A DNA stretch of 22,190 bases from Colimorpha sp045576855 (GTDB taxonomy: Bacteria; Bacteroidota; Bacteroidia; Bacteroidales; P3). Below the pieces are notes generated by a model. It was not told the DNA's origin. It was given only the letters and a program-made list of their open reading frames with translations, and made no database searches. Position numbers and translations under genes: made by a program. The stretch is taken from NCBI GenBank assembly GCA_045576855.1, contig JAZNHG010000028.1, forward strand, positions 1 to 22,190, written 5' to 3'. Below are positions 1 to 6,083 of this stretch, in pieces; the stretch's first letter is position 1; each line of letters opens with the position of its first letter.

Positions 1-141
1 ACGCGCGGCAGCCTCTTTCCAGCTGAATGCTGAACACTGAACACTACCCACTGAACACTGACCCGAAGGGTATCATCCTACCACCAACGTACCATCAACC
101 TACCACCATCCTACCACCATCCTACCATTTTAACATTTCGG
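1..141. repeat. Left copy of 141-bp terminal inverted repeat
   Basis: These bases are the exact reverse complement of 22050-22190. Similarity continues imperfectly for about 20 more bases (TTCGGCCGCCG is in both). The repeat contains a degenerate TGAACAC tandem (about 28-60), a small ACCC-GAA-GGGT hairpin (about 61-71) and about five copies of an 11-bp unit, TACCACCATCC (about 79-133). It looks like a noncoding dispersed repeat at which assembly stopped. Terminal repeats of a mobile element are the alternative, but no transposase is present. A short open frame through it is low-complexity and identical in both copies, so it is not called as a gene. Confidence 0.95.
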
Positions 142-193
142 AAGCCAAGTTCGGCCGCCGAAAATTCCTCGCCGTCCCCGGCATCCCGCATCC

Positions 194-1138
194 TCATATC
201 GGATACTTCTCCACCATGCGGCGGTAGAAATCGCGCTGGTCGGCGTCGCCGACGGGTCTGGCATCGGCCAGCTGCTGCCGCAGCTGCCACAGCTCGCGGC
301 CGGGACGGAGCCCCTCGCCCTCGCGGACGGCCAGGCAGCGCTGCACCTCGTAGGCGGCGCGACTGTCGTCGCGCCCGACCAACAGACGTGCCAGCGCCAG
401 ACGGTAGCCGGTGCAGAACTTCTCCTGTCGCTGGTTCTGTATGGCACGGCACAGCAGGGCGGCACGCGGGCCGGGGTCGGTGGTCAGCTCGGCCAACTCG
501 GCATAGAGATAGCTGTCGTGGTGGCGACGCAGCAAGTCACGGTAGATGTCGGCGGCCTTGGCCCCCTCGCCGGCTATGCGGTAGGCCACAGCCATATAGC
601 GGCGTGTATGCTTGTCGCGCGGCTGACGGCGCATGGCTTCCTGCAGCAGCGGCATAGCCATCAGCGCACGGTCCACATCGGGCCGCTGCTGCAGCTCGTG
701 GAAACACTGTGTCATGATGCGCTGGGCTGTCGACGGCAGTGGGTGGGGACGCTCGCCGCTGTCTGCTTTTGGCACCGACATGCTGCCTTGCCAGTCGGCA
801 TCGGTCAAGTGGTCAACTCCATACTGCTTCATGAAATCGAGCATGCTGTAGGTCGGCAGTGATTCTTTCAGCCGCAATGCATTGTTGAGCACTGCTTCGT
901 TTACTTTGTTGTCCTTGTCGTCAATGTTGGGAGCCACGCGCAGCAAAGCCTCGAAGACCTTGGCTGCCTCGGCAGTCCGCTGTTCTTGCAATCTTTTTTT
1001 CATTATGTCGCTCCCTACCCAGAACATGCACAGTGTAGTGTACTTGCCCTTGTGCACGGCATACATCGGGCGGATAGCTTCGTAGGCTTCTTCTATGCGG
1101 CCCTGCTTACGCAGGTCGAACACTTCTTTTACAGTCAT
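194..1138 (-). CDS. TPR-like helical repeat protein
   Basis: A 314-residue, mostly helical, probably cytoplasmic protein with no signal peptide or membrane segment. The first ~75 residues (VFDLRKQGRIEEAYEAI, later AAKVFEALLRVAPN) and residues ~160-260 (MPLLQEAMRRQPRDKHTRRY, AADIYRDLLRRHHDSYLYAE) have the paired-helix spacing of tetratricopeptide repeats. TPR proteins usually act as protein-binding scaffolds; no catalytic motif is visible and the partner is unknown. It starts 6 bases after the yraN stop, so the two are probably co-transcribed, with the lipoprotein gene further upstream. The ATG at 1138 is the only start giving the full N-terminal repeat. The far end is very rich in R and A. 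Real gene, unknown function. Confidence 0.82.
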   Translation of the reverse strand: MTVKEVFDLRKQGRIEEAYEAIRPMYAVHKGKYTTLCMFWVGSDIMKKRLQEQRTAEAAKVFEALLRVAPNIDDKDNKVNEAVLNNALRLKESLPTYSMLDFMKQYGVDHLTDADWQGSMSVPKADSGERPHPLPSTAQRIMTQCFHELQQRPDVDRALMAMPLLQEAMRRQPRDKHTRRYMAVAYRIAGEGAKAADIYRDLLRRHHDSYLYAELAELTTDPGPRAALLCRAIQNQRQEKFCTGYRLALARLLVGRDDSRAAYEVQRCLAVREGEGLRPGRELWQLRQQLADARPVGDADQRDFYRRMVEKYPI

Positions 1139-1144
1139 GGCGGA

Positions 1145-1564
1145 TTAGTAGTTCATTATGTTAAAGGCGTTTTTGGTGTGGCGGATTTCGGCGGTGGCGC
1201 CGCTGCCGACGATGGCGATGATGTCGAAGCGCAGGGGCTCGGTGCGGCGGGTGCGGCGCACGTAGTTGTTGGCCACGCGGATGATGTTCTGCCGCTTGCG
1301 GTGGTCGACAGCCTGCTCGGCGGCGAAAAGATCCTCGTTGGTGCGCGTCTTCACCTCGATAACGGCCAGCTCGCCGTGGTCCAACGCGATGATATCCACC
1401 TCCTTGTGGTCCCTGCGGTAGTGTCGCTCGAGGATGACGCACCCCTGCTCCTCCAAGTACCGCGCCGCCATCTGCTCCCCCGTCTCGCCCAGCTCCTTGG
1501 CCTCCTGCCGGCTCTCCACGCTCCGCTCTTTCGGCACCGCAACATGAAATTTCAGTAGTGCCAT
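1145..1564 (-). CDS. yraN: YraN / UPF0102 family nuclease-like protein
   Basis: A 139-residue member of the YraN (UPF0102) family, a small PD-(D/E)XK-fold protein thought to act on DNA; its exact role is not settled. Seen in the sequence: the family N-terminal motif GETGEQMAARYL (residues 26-37), GCVILERHYR (41-50), then EVDIIA (55-60) and VIEVKTR (68-74). D57, E70 and K72 match the catalytic triad of the fold. The first ~20 residues extend slightly beyond the usual family start, and the ATG at 1564 is accepted because no better internal one exists. It lies 31 bases after the lipoprotein gene and 6 bases before the TPR gene, so the three may form one transcript. Confidence 0.92.
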   Translation of the reverse strand: MALLKFHVAVPKERSVESRQEAKELGETGEQMAARYLEEQGCVILERHYRRDHKEVDIIALDHGELAVIEVKTRTNEDLFAAEQAVDHRKRQNIIRVANNYVRRTRRTEPLRFDIIAIVGSGATAEIRHTKNAFNIMNY

Positions 1565-1595
1565 AGTGTCAGATAATGCTATTTTGGCTGCAAGC

Positions 1596-2270
1596 TTACA
1601 GGAAGGCTTTGTACAGTTTGGTGAGCTGTTTCTTCATGTCCTTGCCGTCCATCGGGTTGAACTTATAGCTGCGGGGAGCGGTGCCAAACCACACCACTTC
1701 GCCCGTCTGGGCGTCGAAAATCACCGAAAACATGCCATTGAGATAAGCTTCGGTGTCGTTCGAGAGTTCGAGGTGGTTGTTGATAAGGAAATCCGCAATC
1801 TTCATCCCCATCTCGATACTTTTCTCGATATTATACTGGCGTGCATTTTTCACATATCCTATGTCGGAAAGCACCATACCATAGCGGCATCCGCTGCCCT
1901 TGACCGCCTCGAGGAGGTCGGAGGGGACGGTCATGTTTTTGGCACTCCCGGCATTAACATCGGCCAGACGGCGCATCCAGCGGACCGTGGCGTCCGATTT
2001 GTCGGCACAGTTGTATTCAAAAGGAACCACCTTCTCGATGGGCAACCCCAGCGTGGGAATGGTTTCCATGAGGATGGCGTTGTTGACCTTCGCCACCGGT
2101 TCGTAATAATCTGTGGGGAAGTCGCCGACGGCGTCGGTAAGATAGCTGCAAGGCTGCACAAGAGCCAGCGGACGTACCGTAGCGGCGTCCTGCGAATAGA
2201 ACTTCGAGGTGGCACACGAGGTGAACACCAATGCTGCCAAAATGGCCAGCGGAAAGATAATACGTTTCAT
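1596..2270 (-). CDS. Putative lipoprotein of unknown function
   Basis: A 224-residue protein with a clear lipoprotein signal: MKRIIFPLAILAALVFTSC, with the lipobox cysteine at residue 19, so it should be exported and lipid-anchored to an envelope membrane. The mature part is soluble-looking. It includes MVLSDIGYVKNARQYNIEKS (~136-155) and ends with MFSVIFDAQTGEVVWFGTAP (~180-199), a pattern shared by lipoproteins whose mature domain resembles a small alpha/beta fold. I do not recognise a named family. It begins 18 bases after the stop of the SLOG/nuclease gene and is followed by yraN. No terminator is visible in the gap, so read-through from the upstream operon is possible. Confidence 0.82.
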   Translation of the reverse strand: MKRIIFPLAILAALVFTSCATSKFYSQDAATVRPLALVQPCSYLTDAVGDFPTDYYEPVAKVNNAILMETIPTLGLPIEKVVPFEYNCADKSDATVRWMRRLADVNAGSAKNMTVPSDLLEAVKGSGCRYGMVLSDIGYVKNARQYNIEKSIEMGMKIADFLINNHLELSNDTEAYLNGMFSVIFDAQTGEVVWFGTAPRSYKFNPMDGKDMKKQLTKLYKAFL

Positions 2271-2288
2271 GTTATTGTTATTTGTTTT

Positions 2289-3554
2289 TTAATTAAATCC
2301 AAGTTTCCGAAGCCGCGAGGTAATCCCTCCACGGTTGCGTTGAAATAATGACATCAGCTTTTTAATAGATGCTCCTTCTTTATATTGCTTCGTCAACAAC
2401 TCATCGTCGTCTTCGCTCCAAGGTTTGTATGCGTTGGGGTACAATGCCTTCTGTTTTTGCATGTGATTAGAGTGTTTGGCGGTTACGAATAGGCCGCTTA
2501 TCTTTTCCAGCAAGCACTCTTTTGAAGGAATATCGTTATTGAGCAATGTCTCTACCGAGAATTCTTTATCAAGGCGGGTGAAGTATAGGTTATCCGGGTC
2601 GCTGGGTAAGCCACCGATGCCGAGGAGGAGAAAGACGGGCATACGGCGTTCCGTGGCATATTTCTCGAAAAGGGCCACTCGGGCCGGCGGCAACAGTTCT
2701 TTGCTGATGTCTTTGGGCAGGTGGCTCCGCCATTTGCACTCGACGGCGAAGGGGCGGCCGTCGTATTCGAGCACCAGGTCGGGGTTGCTGTTGCTCTCGG
2801 GGTAGACGCCGGGCAGGCTCTTGTCGCCGCGCCATTCCTTGAGGGTCAGCTTGCCGTTGTTTGCCACGCCCAGCAGCTCCAGCACGTGGTCTTCAAACTC
2901 GCGGCCTTTCAGCAGTTCGTCGTTCATGGTGAGCGACTTGACGCGCCGGTAGACCGTGCTGTAGGGGCGGCCGATGGCCTTGTGGATGGCGTGGATGCCC
3001 ATGTCTTCGTAGTACATGCGCAGCAGCCGCTTGTCCTCGGCCACCGTCCAGCGGTAGGGTTTCTCTATGGCTTCGGCGGCTTTCAGGTCGGCCTTGTCGA
3101 GCAGGTGGGTGACGTTGCTGTGCCCCGCCAGCAGGCCGAAGATACTGCCGTTGGGGTTGATATAGCCGCAGACGATATGTTGCACCTGGCCGATGACCCA
3201 TTGGTTGCGCAGACGCGACTCGAAGCCTTTGCTGTCGCTCTCCTCGCGTTGCAACACGAGGATAAGCAGGCGGCCCTCTTTCAGCGCATGCTCAATCTGC
3301 ACGTTGTATGTATTGCGGAATTTGCCCGTCACCACCAGCACCGTCGGCACGTGGCACACCAGCAGCGCTTTCAGCACCTCCTCCTCGAGCTCCGATGTGT
3401 TGAAGCACACCGCGCACTGCCACCTGTCGAACTCCTCCACCCACCGGAACACCTTCTCATAACACCCCATCGGCGCCATCCTCGACGTCAAGAAAAGCGT
3501 CTTCTCCCGCCTCCAAAGTTTTATATTCCCTATGGTTCTTGCTACTTTCATCAA
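2289..3554 (-). CDS. DprA/SLOG-like + Myb-like HTH + PD-(D/E)XK nuclease + Myb-like HTH
   Basis: A 421-residue multidomain protein. Residues ~8-145 resemble the DprA/SLOG Rossmann fold: TLFLTSRMAPMG, then CHVPTVLVV, and RNQWVIGQVQHIVCGY followed by NGSIFGLLAG, which parallels the DprA RNRIIAGL...SGS pattern. Residues ~166-208 are a Myb/SANT-like helix-turn-helix (YRWTVAEDKRLL, PYSTVYRRVKSL). Residues ~218-335 are a PD-(D/E)XK nuclease domain with NPDLVLEY (D259) and AVECKW (E272, K274). Residues ~377-421 are a second Myb-like HTH ending ITSRLRKLGFN. The family inference is a DNA-binding nuclease whose SLOG domain may sense a nucleotide or bind single-stranded DNA. It is the last gene of a four-gene unit, 18 bases after the dual-OB gene. 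Domain calls are by eye; the SLOG call is the least certain. Confidence 0.8.
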   Translation of the reverse strand: MMKVARTIGNIKLWRREKTLFLTSRMAPMGCYEKVFRWVEEFDRWQCAVCFNTSELEEEVLKALLVCHVPTVLVVTGKFRNTYNVQIEHALKEGRLLILVLQREESDSKGFESRLRNQWVIGQVQHIVCGYINPNGSIFGLLAGHSNVTHLLDKADLKAAEAIEKPYRWTVAEDKRLLRMYYEDMGIHAIHKAIGRPYSTVYRRVKSLTMNDELLKGREFEDHVLELLGVANNGKLTLKEWRGDKSLPGVYPESNSNPDLVLEYDGRPFAVECKWRSHLPKDISKELLPPARVALFEKYATERRMPVFLLLGIGGLPSDPDNLYFTRLDKEFSVETLLNNDIPSKECLLEKISGLFVTAKHSNHMQKQKALYPNAYKPWSEDDDELLTKQYKEGASIKKLMSLFQRNRGGITSRLRKLGFN

Positions 3555-3572
3555 ATTACTTGCAGTTGCTTT

Positions 3573-4601
3573 TTATTCGTCTAGTTCGTTACGATTCTTT
3601 CTAATCACAATAGAGGCGCCTTTTTCTTTTGGTATGCAGTAAGAGGAATACAATGCTTCATTCTCTGCCATGAATGCTTCTCTGTCGAACTGCAGAACAG
3701 TCTTTGCTGGAGAATAACTAATACTATATTTGGACGATGAAAATGTATCCAAATGATGCTCCGCCATTTGTTGCATAATCCGAGAACGTAAATCGGCAAT
3801 CTTTTCTTCAATGTCAGCCTTCTCAAGAAGAAGTCTGTCCAATTCCTGTTCTAAGCTGTCAAACCAATCTTTATCGGGTGTTGTTTTATCAACATTCTCC
3901 ATTGATGTTGCATCTTTATGCTGTGGAATAGCATCTCCTCCTCCGGCTCTTTCTATCAGACATCCGGACAACTGTAGATAGCAACGTTCTTCGTCGTTTG
4001 AATCTTCGGGTTTCCACCAATGTGCAAGTGAAAGGCGGATGAGAGAACCTGCCTCAATTGTATCCAAAGGTTCTGCAAATCCGACATAGGAAACTGTGTA
4101 TCCATATCGGTTTGACATATCGATGTAACGGTACTGCCAACGCCCACGGTTGTTTTTATAGCCAAACAATCGTTTGTCATTAATCCAGAAACAGGTGCTG
4201 TATGTCGGCACATCCTCTTTCGAAATATACAGTTTGTCCATATCGGTACACCTCAACTTGCCGTCGAACACAGAGAATAACGGCCCACGAAAAATCGGTA
4301 TATTGGAATTAAGCATTAACTCGGCAAAACGATTGACCGACATGTTTGGAACGTCAACCCGGTCTATCTTTATACGCCGCGTCACATTTACATCCTCGGT
4401 ATGTGGATTAGGTCGACGCTGGTTCAGGTAGTAGTCAATGTCCCAGATATCCCAAATCGTATACGGGCATGTGTCGGCAGTTTCATGGTGGCCCCGTGCG
4501 TCGAGGAGCCGAACAGAACGTTGGTTGTCTACATCTACACCACCGACACATACAAGTTCACCGGCCATTCTCGTCCTTGAAACAATGATAACTTGTGCCA
4601 T
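3573..4601 (-). CDS. Dual-OB domain protein with coiled coil and phage-like C-terminal module
   Basis: A 342-residue soluble protein. Residues 1-215 match what I know of the dual OB domain family found with DUF488 proteins: MAQVIIVSRTRMAGELVCVG, SVRLLDARG, CPYTIWDIWDIDY, then a second beta-rich half ending LIRLSLAHWW and CYLQLSGCLIERA. OB folds normally bind nucleic acid. A polar linker (~216-245) leads to a coiled coil (~246-280, LDRLLLEKADIEEKIADLRS) and a tail (~285-336, KYSISYSPAKTVLQFDREAF ... KGASIVIRKN). The tail resembles small phage proteins that end with a 'YVPxxxxxxD...KxSxRIK' pattern. The ATG overlaps the stop of the upstream DUF488 gene (TAATG), so the two are translationally coupled. 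Base composition is AT-rich compared with nifJ or yraN. Confidence 0.8.
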   Translation of the reverse strand: MAQVIIVSRTRMAGELVCVGGVDVDNQRSVRLLDARGHHETADTCPYTIWDIWDIDYYLNQRRPNPHTEDVNVTRRIKIDRVDVPNMSVNRFAELMLNSNIPIFRGPLFSVFDGKLRCTDMDKLYISKEDVPTYSTCFWINDKRLFGYKNNRGRWQYRYIDMSNRYGYTVSYVGFAEPLDTIEAGSLIRLSLAHWWKPEDSNDEERCYLQLSGCLIERAGGGDAIPQHKDATSMENVDKTTPDKDWFDSLEQELDRLLLEKADIEEKIADLRSRIMQQMAEHHLDTFSSSKYSISYSPAKTVLQFDREAFMAENEALYSSYCIPKEKGASIVIRKNRNELDE

Positions 4602-5077
4602 TACAAATGTTTTACTGGGTATCCAAATTGTTTGTGTAGTTTTTCGGCCACAATCGACCGGTGGCAGGCGAAGGGAGAGGTTTCAACGCAGAAGAACACT
4701 ACATTGTCTGCCCCCATTCCTTTGAGTTTTTCTACCAGTGTATCGAAGTCGTAATCCACGATATGCTTCTTATAACCATTGATGAACACATCTCCTAATC
4801 GAGTGCGGTCTTTTTTCTGAATTCCAGCTAGTTTGTCTGCCTCTTTTTGCTTGTCACGGATTTCCTTGGTAGGAGCCAAATCCTTAAGGTAATCGTATTG
4901 GATTTCCATCTCTGCAAGCTTGCTTTGTAGCCGCTGACTGTTCACGAAAGCATATTCGCTTCCACGGACACCCCGACGTTGTCTAATATCACAGAAAGTG
5001 TCAATGTTGTTAGCGATAAGTTTATTGAAAAACTGCTGCTCGGTGGAACCATAAACCCCGATAGTGTATATTTCCAT
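4601..5077 (-). CDS. DUF488 family protein (second paralogue)
   Basis: A 158-residue DUF488 protein of unsettled biochemical role. Conserved features seen: MEIYTIGVYGS at the start, a D-I-R motif (D30, R32), and the family signature FFCVETSPFACHRSIVAEKL (C130, C138, H139, R140), giving Cys-x7-Cys-His-Arg. The frame stays open 180 bases further upstream, but that extension lies inside the neighbouring DUF488 gene and is unlike any DUF488 start. The ATG at 5077 is preferred because it overlaps the upstream stop as TAATG. It is clearly different from its neighbour (LAPTKEIRDKQKEADKLAG insert at ~67-85), so this is an old paralogous pair and not a fresh duplication. It is coupled downstream to the dual-OB gene by another TAATG. 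Confidence 0.9.
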   Translation of the reverse strand: MEIYTIGVYGSTEQQFFNKLIANNIDTFCDIRQRRGVRGSEYAFVNSQRLQSKLAEMEIQYDYLKDLAPTKEIRDKQKEADKLAGIQKKDRTRLGDVFINGYKKHIVDYDFDTLVEKLKGMGADNVVFFCVETSPFACHRSIVAEKLHKQFGYPVKHL

Positions 5078-5619
5078 TACTCGTAGGTTTTCCGTGAAAC
5101 AAAGGTCTCCTCTCCGAAGAGAGTCATGGTGCCAGCCCCTTTGGTTAGGATAGCCATCACTGTCTCCTGCGACTGGCTCTTGCCTACACCCACGATATGA
5201 TTCATGGAGATGCCGTGTTTGAGTAGTTCCTGCCCGATGAGTTTGCTGCGGTGGCATTTCTCTGGCTCCGACTCGCTACACATCACAGCAACGTTTAGCC
5301 CTTTCGCTGCTGCTGTCAGCAACCGGGCAAACCCTTCTTTGAAAAATGGCATCTCTCGCACTTTGGCATAGTCGATATGGCCGTCGGTATAACAGGCAGG
5401 GTCGGAAGGAAGGCCGCCGATAGTGTCACCCATATACACGTAGACGAAACCTCTCTTCTGCAGCAACGCCTGTAGCGCCTCCTGGTTGAAGGATGGATTC
5501 CATTTAGAGTAAGGTTTGGTACGCACATCGATAAGGTACTGGATACCAAACGACCTCAACTCCTCCTCGAATTCCTCGATGGTTTTGTTTCCGTGTCCTA
5601 TGGAATACAATGTTGACAT
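5077..5619 (-). CDS. DUF488 family protein (first paralogue)
   Basis: A 180-residue DUF488 protein. It opens with MSTLYSIGHGNKTIEEFEEE, the classic family start, followed by LIDVRTKPYSKWNPSFN (D31, R33), GGLPSDP (68-74) and the signature VMCSESEPEKCHRSKLIGQE (C114, C122, H123, R124). The C-terminus (~150-180, GAGTMTLFGEETFV) extends past the core domain. The family has conserved Cys and His-Arg residues suggesting an enzyme or metal/nucleic-acid site, but no reaction is established that I can name. It is the first gene of the run DUF488-DUF488-dual OB-SLOG/nuclease. A possible -7 box lies 36 bases upstream (5655-5662). Confidence 0.92.
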   Translation of the reverse strand: MSTLYSIGHGNKTIEEFEEELRSFGIQYLIDVRTKPYSKWNPSFNQEALQALLQKRGFVYVYMGDTIGGLPSDPACYTDGHIDYAKVREMPFFKEGFARLLTAAAKGLNVAVMCSESEPEKCHRSKLIGQELLKHGISMNHIVGVGKSQSQETVMAILTKGAGTMTLFGEETFVSRKTYE

Positions 5620-5654
5620 ATCAACTATATTTTACATAATCATCATGAAACACA

Positions 5655-5662
5655 CAAAAATA
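5655..5662 (-). promoter_or_regulatory. Possible -7 box for the DUF488 operon
   Basis: The minus strand reads TATTTTTG, a match to the Bacteroidota -7 consensus TAnnTTTG, 36 bases before the DUF488 start at 5619. No convincing TTG -33 element lies 19-22 bases upstream, so this is weak. It falls in the 72-base gap after the winged-helix gene. Confidence 0.4.
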
Positions 5663-5691
5663 ATGGCTACTTATTCCCATATATTCCATAA

Positions 5692-6000
5692 TCATTCAGT
5701 TTTTTTCTCTGGTTGTATCACTTCCCAGTGGCCACCTTTATCCGGACCAACTCGACGAATAATACCTTGTTTTTTTAAGTTTCTGATATTATAGTTTATA
5801 CCATCACGACTGAGTCCACAAATAACCGCTAATTCTTCTATAGAAATATTAGAATTACCCATTATAGCTTCAATTATTTTCTGTGTAGTTTTCTGTGTAG
5901 TTTTCTGTGTAGTTTTCTGTGTAGTTTTCTGTGTAGTTTTCTGTGTAGTTTTCTGTGTAGTTTTCTGTGTAGTTTTCTGTGGTGTTTTCTGTGGTGTCAC
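5692..6000 (-). CDS. Small winged-helix protein with TTQK repeat tract
   Basis: A 102-residue reading frame. Residues 1-40 are an imperfect K-T-T-Q repeat. Residues ~41-95 are a winged-helix DNA-binding domain: ISIEELAVICGLSRDGINYN, IRNLKKQGIIRRVGPDKGGH, then WEVIQ. This combination is typical of the extreme C-terminus of AlbA_2 (Schlafen-like) ATP-binding proteins, where a TTQK tract links the ATPase part to the winged helix. The ATPase part is absent here. The start is a GTG at 6000 with no visible ribosome site, and an in-frame TAA lies 21 bases upstream. It is therefore either a stand-alone regulator of the DUF488 operon that follows or the 3' remnant of a larger gene. I cannot decide between them. 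Confidence 0.6.
   Translation of the reverse strand: MTPQKTPQKTTQKTTQKTTQKTTQKTTQKTTQKTTQKTTQKIIEAIMGNSNISIEELAVICGLSRDGINYNIRNLKKQGIIRRVGPDKGGHWEVIQPEKKTE
5881..6000 (-). repeat. 12-bp tandem repeat tract (KTTQ codons)
   Basis: The plus strand shows eight perfect copies of CTGTGTAGTTTT (5881-5976) followed by two variant copies (5977-6000). The unit is a multiple of three, so gain or loss of copies by slippage changes the length of the encoded KTTQ linker without shifting the frame. Confidence 0.97.
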
Positions 6001-6083
6001 CTGAGGGTTGCCGTGAGATTACATGCTTTGATAACGTGATTGTTCTGTTTCTCGTATATGTAATTATAAGGGTGCTGCAAGGA

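Noticed and set aside
27..227. Short open frame through the terminal repeat (and its copy at 21844-22164)
   Set aside because: Low-complexity translation of the tandem repeats. The downstream parts differ between the two copies, and no conserved start context exists.
5078..5257. 60-codon N-terminal extension of the second DUF488 protein
   Set aside because: It lies inside the first DUF488 gene in another frame and is unlike the family. The TAATG overlap at 5077 gives a natural start.
5881..6000. CRISPR-like array
   Set aside because: The 12-bp units are contiguous with no spacers and are in frame with a protein.
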